The position numbers were made by a program, and so were the translations under genes. DNA of 64,000 nt, from NCBI GenBank assembly GCA_002345205.1, contig DDVI01000091.1, positions 25,096-89,095 of the forward strand, written 5' to 3'. Positions 53,564-62,112 of this stretch are shown here, piece by piece. Numbering within the stretch: the first letter of the stretch is position 1; every line of letters begins with the position of its first letter. This DNA comes from Bdellovibrionaceae bacterium UBA2316. GTDB taxonomy: Bacteria; Bdellovibrionota; Bdellovibrionia; Bdellovibrionales; Bdellovibrionaceae. The notes beneath the pieces are model-generated. The model had not been told where the DNA came from and did not search any database. It was given only the letters and a program-made list of their open reading frames with translations.

Positions 53564-54235
53564 ATGGTTTCTTTCATTCAATCGACCGTGGGAAAAAAAT
53601 ATCTCATGGGACTTAGTGGCCTGATCTGGGCCGGGTTTATTTTTGGTCACATGGCCGGTAACATGACTATTTTGGTGAGTCCGGATATGTACAATGCTTA
53701 TGGGCACGCAATCGTAAGCAATAAAATTTTGCTTTATGGAACAGAAATTGCTTTAGTGTTTGCGCTTGTGGCTCACGTCACATTAGCGCTCTTGTTAACA
53801 AAGCAAAATCGTGACTCTCGCGGAACTCGCTATGCTTCTAAACCAAATGGCGAAAAAGCCGCATCGTTTGCTTCAGAATGGATGGCGGTTCACGGTTCGA
53901 TTATTTTAGTCTTTATTATTCTTCACTTGGTGACTTTTAAATACGGACCTCACTATGAAACGACAGTGGATGGCGTAGTGATGCGCGATCTGGCGCGCTT
54001 GATTTATGAAGTTTTCTCTAATCCATTAGCGGTTGGGTGGTACTTGGTGGCGTTGGTGTTACTAGGTTTCCATTTAACTCATGGTGTACGTTCGATTTTT
54101 CAATCGTTCGGGTTACTTCACCCGGCCTATCAGCCTGTAATAAAAAAAGCAGGCGTTATTTATTCAGTTGTTGTGGCGGGCGGATTTATTTCTCAGCCTT
54201 TGTTTGTATTCTTAACTCGCGTCGTGGCCGCATAA
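53564..54235 (+). CDS. sdhC: Succinate dehydrogenase/fumarate reductase cytochrome b subunit
   Basis: A 223-residue, five-helix membrane anchor of the cytochrome b558 (single-anchor, type B) class, as in Bacillus and Wolinella. Histidines suitable as haem ligands are in FGHMAGNM, YGHAIVSN, VAHVTLAL, IILHLVTF and LGFHLTHG. This class usually works with menaquinone, so a low-potential quinone pool is inferred. AGAGGAAA precedes the ATG. It heads the CAB operon. Confidence 0.94.
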   Translation: MVSFIQSTVGKKYLMGLSGLIWAGFIFGHMAGNMTILVSPDMYNAYGHAIVSNKILLYGTEIALVFALVAHVTLALLLTKQNRDSRGTRYASKPNGEKAASFASEWMAVHGSIILVFIILHLVTFKYGPHYETTVDGVVMRDLARLIYEVFSNPLAVGWYLVALVLLGFHLTHGVRSIFQSFGLLHPAYQPVIKKAGVIYSVVVAGGFISQPLFVFLTRVVAA

Positions 54236-54248
54236 TCGGGGGACCAAA

Positions 54249-56165
54249 ATGGCAAATAGCAAATTAGACAGTAAAATTCCGGGTGGCCCAATTGAAACAA
54301 TGTGGGAAGACTACAAGTTTAAAATGAAACTTGTGAACCCAGCGAACAAGAAAAAACATTCTGTGATCGTTGTGGGCACGGGACTTGCGGGCGCTTCGGC
54401 GGCAGCATCACTTGGCGAAATGGGTTATAAAGTTAAAGCGTTCTGTGTGCATGAATCGCCTCGCCGCGCCCATTCGGTAGCGGCTCAGGGTGGTATCAAT
54501 GCCGCTAAAAATTATCAAAACGACGGCGATTCGGTTCACCGTTTATTTTACGATACAATTAAAGGCGGCGACTTCCGGGCGCGTGAAGCGAACGTTCATC
54601 GTTTGGCGGAAGTTTCGACATCAATCATCGATACCTGCGTGGCTCAAGGTGTCCCGTTTGCTCGCGAATATGGCGGAACACTATCGAATCGTTCATTCGG
54701 CGGTGCTCAAGTTTCTAGAACATTCTATGCTCGTGGACAAACGGGTCAGCAATTATTGATCGGAGCTTATTCGGCGATGATGAGACAGGTAGATGTCGGA
54801 CAAGTGGATTTATACACTCGTCGGGAAATGCTTGATGTGGTTGTTGTTGATGGCAAAGCTCGCGGTATCACAGTTAGAAATCTTTTAACGGGTGAAATCG
54901 AATCCCACGAAGCCGACGTTGTGGTTTTGGCGACAGGTGGTTATTCGAACGTATTCTACCTTTCTACAAACGCGATGGCGTGTGCCGTGACGGCGGCTTG
55001 GAAAGCGCATAAGAAAGGCTCTTTCTTTGCGAATCCTTGTTACACACAAATCCATCCAACATGTATTCCTGTTCATGGTGAAAACCAATCCAAGCTGACA
55101 CTAATGTCGGAATCATTACGTAATGACGGACGCGTCTGGGTTCCAAAAAATAAAAATGAAACTCGCGCGGCCAAAGACATTCCAGAAAGCGAAAGAGATT
55201 ATTACCTAGAGCGCATCTATCCAAGTTTTGGTAACTTAGCCCCACGTGACGTTTCGTCTCGTCAGGCTAAATTTCGTTGTGATGAAGGCTATGGCGTTCA
55301 GGGACAAAACGCAGTTTACCTGGATTTTGGCGACGCTATCAAACGCTATGGCGAAGATAAAATTGCGGAACGTTACGGCAACTTGTTTCAGATGTACGAT
55401 AAAATCACGGGCGAAAATCCCTACAAAATGCCAATGAAAATCTATCCAGCTCCTCACTACACAATGGGTGGTCTGTGGGTGGATTACAATTTAATGAGTA
55501 CTATTCCTGGTCTATTCGTAGCCGGTGAAGCGAACTTTTCGGATCATGGAGCGAATCGTTTGGGTGCTTCGGCGTTGATGCAAGGTTTAGCAGATGGCTA
55601 CTTTGTACTTCCGTACACGATCGGCGATTATATTGCGAACACTAAACTAGATAAAGTATCTACGGATAAAACCGAGTTTAAAGACTCAAAAAATGCTGTG
55701 GAAACTGAAATCAGCAAGCTAATGAACATCAAAGGGGCTCGTACAGTTGAGAGCTTCCACAAAGAACTTGGCCGCGTAATGTGGGATAAGTGCGGAATGT
55801 CTAGAACAGAGGCGGGATTAAAAGAAGCAATCCAAACTATCGGTAAAATCAAAGAAGAATTCTGGCAGAATGTTAGAATTCCTGGCGAGGCCGCTGATTT
55901 AAATAATGAATTAGAAAAAGCAGGTCGCGTAGCGGACTACATCGAGCTTGGTGAACTAATGTGCCGTGATGCCCTAGAACGACAAGAGTCTTGTGGTGGT
56001 CACTTCCGTGAAGAATACCAAGAAAATGGGGAAGCTAAACGTGATGATGAAAAATATTGTCACGTGGCTGCTTGGGAGTGGAATGGAACTAACAAACCGC
56101 AAACTCGCAATACTGAAGAACTAAAATTTGAGAACGTTAAACTAGCCACAAGAAGCTACAAATAG
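54249..56165 (+). CDS. sdhA: Succinate dehydrogenase/fumarate reductase flavoprotein subunit
   Basis: 638 residues carrying covalent FAD and the dicarboxylate site. The dinucleotide fold is SVIVVGTGLAGASAAASL and the FAD-attachment motif is RRAHSVAAQGGINAA. HPTCIP, the capping-domain active-site segment APHYTMGGLWVDYN, and GEANFSDHGANRLGASALM are all present. It follows sdhC by 13 bases with GGGGGA upstream. Sequence alone does not decide the direction (succinate oxidation or fumarate reduction). Confidence 0.97.
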   Translation: MANSKLDSKIPGGPIETMWEDYKFKMKLVNPANKKKHSVIVVGTGLAGASAAASLGEMGYKVKAFCVHESPRRAHSVAAQGGINAAKNYQNDGDSVHRLFYDTIKGGDFRAREANVHRLAEVSTSIIDTCVAQGVPFAREYGGTLSNRSFGGAQVSRTFYARGQTGQQLLIGAYSAMMRQVDVGQVDLYTRREMLDVVVVDGKARGITVRNLLTGEIESHEADVVVLATGGYSNVFYLSTNAMACAVTAAWKAHKKGSFFANPCYTQIHPTCIPVHGENQSKLTLMSESLRNDGRVWVPKNKNETRAAKDIPESERDYYLERIYPSFGNLAPRDVSSRQAKFRCDEGYGVQGQNAVYLDFGDAIKRYGEDKIAERYGNLFQMYDKITGENPYKMPMKIYPAPHYTMGGLWVDYNLMSTIPGLFVAGEANFSDHGANRLGASALMQGLADGYFVLPYTIGDYIANTKLDKVSTDKTEFKDSKNAVETEISKLMNIKGARTVESFHKELGRVMWDKCGMSRTEAGLKEAIQTIGKIKEEFWQNVRIPGEAADLNNELEKAGRVADYIELGELMCRDALERQESCGGHFREEYQENGEAKRDDEKYCHVAAWEWNGTNKPQTRNTEELKFENVKLATRSYK

Positions 56166-56173
56166 AGGAAATA

Positions 56174-56962
56174 ATGTCTGAAAAGAATATTAATATTACA
56201 CTAAAAGTTTGGCGCCAAAAGAATCAACGTGAAGCGGGTTCTTTCAAAGAATACGTAGCTAAAAACGTTTCAACAGACGCTTCTTTCCTTGAAATGTTAG
56301 ATGCTGTTAACGAAGAATTAATTTCTAAAGGTGATGATCCAATTGCTTTCGATCATGATTGCCGTGAAGGCATTTGTGGTAGTTGCGGCTTCATGATCAA
56401 TGGAAACGCGCACGGTCCGCTGAAATCAACAACAGTGTGCCAATTACACATGAGAAACTTCAATGACGGTGACTTTTTAACTCTTGAGCCATGGAGAGCA
56501 TCAGCTTTTCCATTAATCAAAGATTTAACAGTAGATCGTTCGGCACTAGATCGTATCATCCGGTCAGGTGGTTACATTTCTGTTAATACTGGTAATGCAC
56601 CAGATGGTAACGCGATCATGGTTCCAAAAACCGCAGCAGATGAGGCGTTTAACGCCGCTACATGTATCGGTTGTGGGGCGTGCGTAGCTTCGTGCAAAAA
56701 CGCGTCTGCAGCGTTATTTACTTCAGCGAAAATTTCTCACTTAGGTTTGTTGCCTCAGGGTGAAGTTGAAAAAGAAAAGCGTGCACTTAATATGGTTGGC
56801 CAAATGGATAAAGAAGGCTTCGGCGCGTGTACAAGCACAGGGTCTTGCTCTGCTTCGTGCCCTAAGGATATTAGTCTAACTAACATCGCTCGTATGAACA
56901 AAGACTATATGAAAGCCTCGTTTTCTAAGAAACCAGAGACTCACACCGGAGACGGCGTATAG
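56174..56962 (+). CDS. sdhB: Succinate dehydrogenase/fumarate reductase iron-sulfur subunit
   Basis: 262 residues with three clusters: a [2Fe-2S] site in DCREGICGSCGFMING ... VCQLH, a [4Fe-4S] site in CIGCGACVASC, and a third site in CTSTGSCSASCPKDI. Its place after sdhA (8-base gap, AGAGGAAA ribosome binding site) completes the sdhCAB operon. No terminator is obvious between it and the subtilase gene 114 bases on. Confidence 0.97.
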   Translation: MSEKNINITLKVWRQKNQREAGSFKEYVAKNVSTDASFLEMLDAVNEELISKGDDPIAFDHDCREGICGSCGFMINGNAHGPLKSTTVCQLHMRNFNDGDFLTLEPWRASAFPLIKDLTVDRSALDRIIRSGGYISVNTGNAPDGNAIMVPKTAADEAFNAATCIGCGACVASCKNASAALFTSAKISHLGLLPQGEVEKEKRALNMVGQMDKEGFGACTSTGSCSASCPKDISLTNIARMNKDYMKASFSKKPETHTGDGV

Positions 56963-57008
56963 TCGAACGTCTAAATAACGTCGATGTTGTAGAAAACTGA
57001 CATGTCAA

Positions 57009-57073
57009 TGGTCCCCGAAGAATTTATCTTAAAAGTATAAGCTTTTAAGCTAAGAGATAGTTTTGGGGGACCA
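57009..57073 (+). promoter_or_regulatory. Nested hairpin leader that can cover the subtilase ribosome binding site
   Basis: Outer arms TGGTCCCC (57009-57016) and GGGGACCA (57066-57073) are perfectly complementary, and the right arm contains the GGGGGA ribosome binding site of the next gene. Inside, CTTAAAAG (57028-57035) and CTTTTAAG (57042-57049) form a second perfect 8-bp stem with a TATAAG loop. If transcribed, the leader could hide the ribosome binding site. Caveat: TATAAG could itself be a -10 box, in which case transcripts would begin inside the structure. Confidence 0.45.
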
Positions 57074-57076
57074 ACC

Positions 57077-58702
57077 ATGCGTATTATTTTCTTTCTTCTA
57101 TTGTCTATTGCTGTATCTGCAAAAGAGACAAAATCAATTCCGGGCGAGTATGTTGTAAAGTTTAAATCGAACAACAAAAGCACTCTGTCTACGTTAGCAA
57201 ATCAAGTAAAAATACAAACAGGAATGGAAGTTAAAACAATGCTTCCGTCACTGGGTGTTACGGTATTCAAAACTAATGGCGAAAAATTCAATATAGCCTC
57301 TTTAAAGCAAAATTCAAATATCGCACTGATTGAGCCCAATTATATTTATTCAATTAACTATCAAAAAGGTGTGAAACCAAACGATCCGTCTCTATCTAAA
57401 CTTTGGGGTATGATTAATATTGGTCAGCCGGACTCTATAGGACAAGTTGGTGTACCGGGCGTTGATATTAACGCAACAAGTGCTTGGGGTGTTCAAACTG
57501 GTTCCGCTGATATCATCGTCGCGGTTATTGATACCGGGGTTAATTACAAAAGCAAAGACCTTGCTGGCAACATGTGGGTAAATACAGCAGAGAAAAATGG
57601 AAAAAAAGGCATAGACGATGACGGAAATGGTTATATTGATGACGTCTACGGATGGAACTTTGTACCAGGCGCAAAAGATCCGTCTGATCCGTTGGATGAC
57701 CAAGGCCACGGAAGTCACTGCGCAGGTACAATCGGTGCCGTTGGAAACGATAAGTTTGGCATCGTGGGAGTAGCCTGGAAGACGCGAATCATGGCGCTTA
57801 AGTTTTTAGGTGCGGACGGATCAGGCTCGCTTGAAGGCGCCCTACAGGCGATCGACTACGCGACTAAAAACGGCGCAAAGGTTTTAAGTAATTCGTGGAG
57901 TGGCGGCGAATATTCGGAAATTCTAAAAGAAGCTATCGAGCGGTCTTATAAGGCAGGGGCTCTTTTCGTGGCGGCCGCGGGAAACAACTCTGCAAACAAC
58001 GATACGTCTGAACGCTATCCTGCTAATTACGATGTCCCGAACGTTTTAACCGTTGCGGCTATTGATAACAAAGGCCAATTAGCAAGTTTTTCTAACTTTG
58101 GTAAGAACAAAGTTCATATTGGGGCGCCTGGAGTAAACATCTACTCAACAGTTTTAAAAGGCTACGATTCGTGGTCAGGAACCTCGATGGCAACACCACA
58201 CGTTTCTGGCGCAGCCGTTTTATTGGCTTCGCAATACCCAACAATGAATGGCGTTCAATTGAAAGAAACTATTCTAAATGCGGCTAAACCAAATAAGTTA
58301 CTAAGGAATAAGGTTTCGACCGCAGGTAACTTGGATGCGTATGCGGCGCTTATGCAAACTAAAGTTCAACCTGACCCTGAAGATCCGTACAACTGGACAA
58401 ACAAAATGGAATATCAGTTGGCGACAGAACATCCGTATAAACCAGAACAAAACAGCACATGGGAAATTAACGTCCCAAGTGCAAACAAGATCGCTCTGTA
58501 TTTTGAAAAAATGGATATCGAATTTAAATATGATACTGTTAAGCTTTATGATGTGAACGGAAAATTAGTTCAGATACTGACTGGCGATAGTCCGGACTCG
58601 TTCTCTGAGCCAATAAATGGCAACTATGTAAAAATCGTTTTTGAAACGGACCGATCGGTTGAAAAACATGGTTTTGATATTACGAAAATTCACTTCAAAT
58701 AG
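57077..58702 (+). CDS. Secreted subtilisin-like serine protease (S8 family)
   Basis: 541 residues. A short signal peptide (about 1-15) is followed by an I9-type propeptide (about 24-95, GEYVVKFKSN ... IALIEPNYIY). The catalytic domain (about 115-430) has the triad Asp152 (AVIDTGVNY), His211 (GHGSHCAGT) and Ser370 (SGTSMATPH), with the oxyanion Asn in AAAGNNS. The last 110 residues form a beta-rich C-terminal domain similar in character to PPC/P-type extensions. It is probably exported and self-activating. In a predatory or scavenging bacterium it could degrade foreign protein, but that is inference. Its leader has a notable hairpin (57009-57073). Its stop is 3 bases from a convergent lipoprotein gene. 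Confidence 0.93.
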   Translation: MRIIFFLLLSIAVSAKETKSIPGEYVVKFKSNNKSTLSTLANQVKIQTGMEVKTMLPSLGVTVFKTNGEKFNIASLKQNSNIALIEPNYIYSINYQKGVKPNDPSLSKLWGMINIGQPDSIGQVGVPGVDINATSAWGVQTGSADIIVAVIDTGVNYKSKDLAGNMWVNTAEKNGKKGIDDDGNGYIDDVYGWNFVPGAKDPSDPLDDQGHGSHCAGTIGAVGNDKFGIVGVAWKTRIMALKFLGADGSGSLEGALQAIDYATKNGAKVLSNSWSGGEYSEILKEAIERSYKAGALFVAAAGNNSANNDTSERYPANYDVPNVLTVAAIDNKGQLASFSNFGKNKVHIGAPGVNIYSTVLKGYDSWSGTSMATPHVSGAAVLLASQYPTMNGVQLKETILNAAKPNKLLRNKVSTAGNLDAYAALMQTKVQPDPEDPYNWTNKMEYQLATEHPYKPEQNSTWEINVPSANKIALYFEKMDIEFKYDTVKLYDVNGKLVQILTGDSPDSFSEPINGNYVKIVFETDRSVEKHGFDITKIHFK

Positions 58703-58705
58703 TTT

Positions 58706-59809
58706 CTACCCACCGCCACTGTCTGGTGGCGGAGGCGGCGTAACAAGTCGGCAGGTATTTGAAACAAACTGAATGTACCCATTTCGGCATAAAAAATTAA
58801 TACTGCCTTCATAGGTTTGAGTAACACCGTCATAGTCGCCGCGATAATAACACTTGCTTGGATTATTAGTCGCGCACTGTGAAGTATGAACGGTAGGCAC
58901 GTCTGTTGAGCACGCAATCGAAAAATTTTGATTATTGGAAACATCACCACCCAACGTGAAGTATCCAAATCCCATGCGACCGACATTGCTTAAAAAGTTC
59001 TGCAATTGCATCATGGTTATCGTAGGGTTGTTTTGGCTTACCAAATATTTGTTGGTTTTATAATAGAATAAATCATTGAAGTAACTATAACCATCGTTAG
59101 GATTAGTGCGCACTTGAAGGTCGATAAAATAGTTTCCACGTCCACACAGCTTTGCGATCATTCTAATTTGCGCGCGATTTGAAGTTAGTTTAGAGCCGCC
59201 ACCATCGGTCACAACGACATGATAATCGCCTTCCTTATAAATACGATCAAGCACATCAGAATAGGACTCGTAGTGATCGGTTCCGTACTTTGGAGGAATT
59301 TCGACGCCGTCACGATACCATTTAAATGTATAAGGGGAGCGTCCGCCTTGAATAGTAACTCCAACAAAAAATTCTGTGTTTTCAGCAATGGTCTTTGAAG
59401 CGGGCTGGGTGACAATTTTAAAAGTAGTATCGCCGCTGCCAATGACTCCGCCGCCGGAACTACCACCCGAACCACCGCTGCCCATACCGCACCCAAGACA
59501 AGTGCCAGAGCCACCAGAAGACCCACTAGAGCCGCCACCAATCGAACCAGCGGAACCACCATTCACGCCGCCGAATGACCCCCCCGAACTCGAGCCACCA
59601 CCGGTAATGCTACGAGCGCTACCGGAACTTAAACCAGAACCAGAGCCACCAGTGCCAGATGATCCCGATCCTAGGGTTGACGAAGAAGAGGATTTGCTAC
59701 CTTCTTTCGAAGTAGCTTGGGTATTCATTGTATTTGGTGAATTGCAGTTTTGGAACGAAACCATTAATAGGGTAAATCCCAAAACGATTCTGACTTTTTT
59801 AAATTTCAC
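58706..59809 (-). CDS. Lipoprotein with Gly/Ser-rich linker and Ig-like domain
   Basis: 367 residues, no family assigned overall. The signal peptide ends at a lipobox-like VSFQNC. Residues about 35-125 are almost only Gly and Ser (units such as GSGSSGTGGSGSG, GSSGSSGGS). They are followed by an Ig/PKD-like beta domain at about 130-220 (TQPASKTIAENTEFFVGVTI ... PYTFKWYRDGVEIP). A C-terminal region with several cysteines (KLCGRGNYF, IACSTDV, SQCATNNPSKC, FLCRNGY, NTCRLV) and a final PPPPPDSGGG complete it. The architecture fits a surface-displayed adhesive or binding protein on a flexible stalk. Confidence 0.75.
   Translation of the reverse strand: MKFKKVRIVLGFTLLMVSFQNCNSPNTMNTQATSKEGSKSSSSSTLGSGSSGTGGSGSGLSSGSARSITGGGSSSGGSFGGVNGGSAGSIGGGSSGSSGGSGTCLGCGMGSGGSGGSSGGGVIGSGDTTFKIVTQPASKTIAENTEFFVGVTIQGGRSPYTFKWYRDGVEIPPKYGTDHYESYSDVLDRIYKEGDYHVVVTDGGGSKLTSNRAQIRMIAKLCGRGNYFIDLQVRTNPNDGYSYFNDLFYYKTNKYLVSQNNPTITMMQLQNFLSNVGRMGFGYFTLGGDVSNNQNFSIACSTDVPTVHTSQCATNNPSKCYYRGDYDGVTQTYEGSINFLCRNGYIQFVSNTCRLVTPPPPPDSGGG
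59470..59700. repeat. Low-complexity Gly/Ser-coding repeat tract
   Basis: Plus strand shows repeated CCACCA/GAGCC/GGAACC motifs, encoding glycine-serine runs in the minus-strand lipoprotein. The tract is a candidate for length variation between strains. Confidence 0.6.
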
Positions 59810-59953
59810 TAATCCCCCACCCGAACACTTAGTATGAGTGCAAACTCAATTCCGGGTCTCCGCCATTTTATCGGTTTAGATAGTGTTGACTTTAAACAGT
59901 GTAAAAAAAAGCTACGACGTTTCAGAGTGATACATTTCAGATACGTCTAATAT

Positions 59954-60823
59954 CTAGCCAATTTTTAAAAAAGTCCTTATTTTAAGATTAATGTAATCTG
60001 GAAAATCTAACTGAGTGCAATGGCTTCCGTAAGGTACTTCGACGTATTCGGCGTCCCGGATCTTATTTGCCATTTCTTCTTGGTAGGACTTCGGTGTGAC
60101 GTTGTCGTTTTCGCCAGAAATGATGAGAGTAGGCACATTAATTTCTTCTAAAACTTTTTCGCCATTAAACTTCATCATGTCTTCAAACAGACTGAGAAAA
60201 ACTTCCAAATCTAATTCCGCAACACCCTTTGCGTATACTTCGATATCTTTGAAGTGCGTCAGCTTCAGATTAAAACCGCCAACGATTGCAACGGCTCTCA
60301 TTGATATCGGATTATAAACAGCGGCTTTCCATATACGTGTTAACATTTCAGGAGAGTCCTTGAATTGATATTTTACCCAATAGAAAAAAGGTTCAACGAT
60401 ATCTAAACCGAACATGCCTTTGATTGGATTGCGCGCAAAGCCGTTAATCAGAGTAATACTTTTGAATCTTTCTGGAAACTGTTCAAACGCTGAAAAAATT
60501 ACGGGCGCCCCGAAACTGTGTCCGGCAAAATGCGCCTTTTCAATTTTTAAATCATCTAATATTGCCTCGATATCTTTTGCCGTCGATGCGATATTTAAAT
60601 TATTTTTGTCCGCTACGGGAGAGCTCTGATGGTGGCCACGCAGATCAAAACAAATCACTTGATTGAAACGACTAAAATATTTGATTTGGTGATGCCAATG
60701 ATTCATCAAGCACGCTATGCCATACACAAAAATAATCGGATCACCCGATCCACGTGTTTCATAGTAAATTTCGGTGCCGTCGAAGCTTTTAATTTTCTTT
60801 GAAGATTTTTGAATTACATCCAT
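59954..60823 (-). CDS. Alpha/beta-hydrolase fold protein
   Basis: 289 residues. The fold is clear: oxyanion-region IIFVYGIACLMNHWHHQI, a nucleophile elbow AGHSFGAP (Ser near residue 97), a cap region rich in aromatic residues, the acid in SGENDNVTPKSYQ, and the base His in VPYGSHCTQLDFPDY. No signal peptide, so it is probably cytoplasmic. Substrate unknown (esterase, lipase, or C-C hydrolase). Its ATG overlaps the stop of the FHA gene (TAATG), so the two are co-translated. Confidence 0.88.
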   Translation of the reverse strand: MDVIQKSSKKIKSFDGTEIYYETRGSGDPIIFVYGIACLMNHWHHQIKYFSRFNQVICFDLRGHHQSSPVADKNNLNIASTAKDIEAILDDLKIEKAHFAGHSFGAPVIFSAFEQFPERFKSITLINGFARNPIKGMFGLDIVEPFFYWVKYQFKDSPEMLTRIWKAAVYNPISMRAVAIVGGFNLKLTHFKDIEVYAKGVAELDLEVFLSLFEDMMKFNGEKVLEEINVPTLIISGENDNVTPKSYQEEMANKIRDAEYVEVPYGSHCTQLDFPDYINLKIRTFLKIG

Positions 60824-61512
60824 TACTCTAAAAAAAGCACTTTGATGATGCTCTCTCCTACTTTTATTCGATCGCCACTAATTAGAACTTGAGACTCAAA
60901 GACAGCATCATTCAATAAAACGCGACTTAAATCAAAGTTTACAATTCGAGCGCCTTCTGGCGACGGGACAATTTTAAATGCTAGCTCGGGGGCTTCCTGT
61001 TCATGTAACGGAATATCCAGGGACCAGAAACCGGCCGTGCGCGGACCATAGGTTAAAATCTTGCTTTCATCCGTTTGAATACCCTGAACAAATAGCAACT
61101 CCACTTTTGGGTTAAATGCCGAAATATCTTGGGGCGGCATCGTGTTGAGGGCGCTCTGGTTAATCACGTCGAAAAGCAGGTCCCGCCATGTCTTAGTGGG
61201 AAAGTACTGTTCCATCTGCTCATCGGTAAATACCTTTACAATGAATTCGGTATTACCAATCATAAACTTGGTTTCCGGATATAGGGCAACCTTGCGGACG
61301 ACCGTATCATTAACGATAAGCCCGTTTCGCGAGTTCTGGTCGACTAGGATAGGGATTCCGGTCTCATCAAACAATACAGTGGCATGTAAAGTCGACACGT
61401 TTGGGTCCTTAATTACGATATCGGTCTTCTTACGACCGACGGTCATTTTATCGACTAATTTGAATACGTCACCTTTTTGAATTCCTTCAAGAATTTCAAT
61501 AACTAAGCCCAT
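60823..61512 (-). CDS. FHA-domain protein
   Basis: 229 residues. The N-terminal forkhead-associated domain (about 1-100) shows the phosphothreonine-binding residues: MTVGRKK, NVSTLHATVLF and QNSRNGLIVND. The last 80 residues (ARIVNFDLSRVLLNDAVF ... LISGDRIKVGESIIKVLF) look like a second, degenerate FHA-like unit lacking the canonical GR and SxxH residues. A role in binding a Ser/Thr-phosphorylated partner is inferred; no kinase gene is nearby. Cotranscribed with the alpha/beta hydrolase. Confidence 0.87.
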   Translation of the reverse strand: MGLVIEILEGIQKGDVFKLVDKMTVGRKKTDIVIKDPNVSTLHATVLFDETGIPILVDQNSRNGLIVNDTVVRKVALYPETKFMIGNTEFIVKVFTDEQMEQYFPTKTWRDLLFDVINQSALNTMPPQDISAFNPKVELLFVQGIQTDESKILTYGPRTAGFWSLDIPLHEQEAPELAFKIVPSPEGARIVNFDLSRVLLNDAVFESQVLISGDRIKVGESIIKVLFLE

Positions 61513-61665
61513 GCTATAATCAGACCACTATTTAAATTTCTCGTCCAATAACTTTATCTTGAGGATAGACCAAAGCCATGATAGATCCTAGCTTCCTTGC
61601 TCATAGCTTTAGCATAGTTTTTTGCTTAATTCATTGGCTATGGGCACTAACCGAAAGGATCGAAA

Positions 61666-62112
61666 ATGAAGGTAAAGTATGAATATCCCAAGATTATTCA
61701 CTTCTATGAAGGCGTGTTAATGTTACACCCTGACTCAACGGCAGAAGAACAAAAAGAATTCTTTAAACGTAATAAAGAAATCCTTAAGTCTTTCTCTGGT
61801 GAGTATCATTCAGTAGAAACTTGGGGCAAAAGAACGTTAGCGTACCCAATCGCTAAAATGAAGAAAGCGCTTTATTTCCACGCTTTATTCAAAGCTGAAC
61901 CATCAGCCATCGCCGAACTTGAGCGTACAATGCGTATTAACGAAAAAGTTATTCGCTTTATGCACACTCGTTTAGACGATAGAAAGCCTCTGGCTAAACA
62001 CCAAGAGGATTTTAAAAATCAATTAAAAGTATCAGCGGAAAGAGAAAGAGAACGCGAAGCTAAGATTCAAGCACGTAAAGCTGCTAGAGCTGCTTCTATC
62101 AACGCTGAGTAA
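61666..62112 (+). CDS. rpsF: 30S ribosomal protein S6
   Basis: 148 residues: a ferredoxin-like S6 core (YEGVLMLHPDSTAEEQKEFF, WGKRTLAYPIAKMKKALYFH, ELERTMRINEKVIRFMHTRL) plus a charged C-terminal tail from about 115. AAAGGAT precedes the ATG. The stop shares TAATG with the following membrane protein gene, so rpsR, normally next to rpsF, is absent from this position. Confidence 0.96.
   Translation: MKVKYEYPKIIHFYEGVLMLHPDSTAEEQKEFFKRNKEILKSFSGEYHSVETWGKRTLAYPIAKMKKALYFHALFKAEPSAIAELERTMRINEKVIRFMHTRLDDRKPLAKHQEDFKNQLKVSAEREREREAKIQARKAARAASINAE

Noticed and set aside
59376..59837. 153-residue proline-rich open frame on the plus strand
   Set aside because: It is the antisense of the Gly/Ser-coding tract of the lipoprotein; GGN/TCN codons read backwards as proline-rich sequence. 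No ribosome binding site or known domain.
61515..61520. Perfect TATAAT ahead of rpsF
   Set aside because: No acceptable -35 box at 16-18 bases upstream and it is about 150 bases from the rpsF start; not enough to call a promoter.
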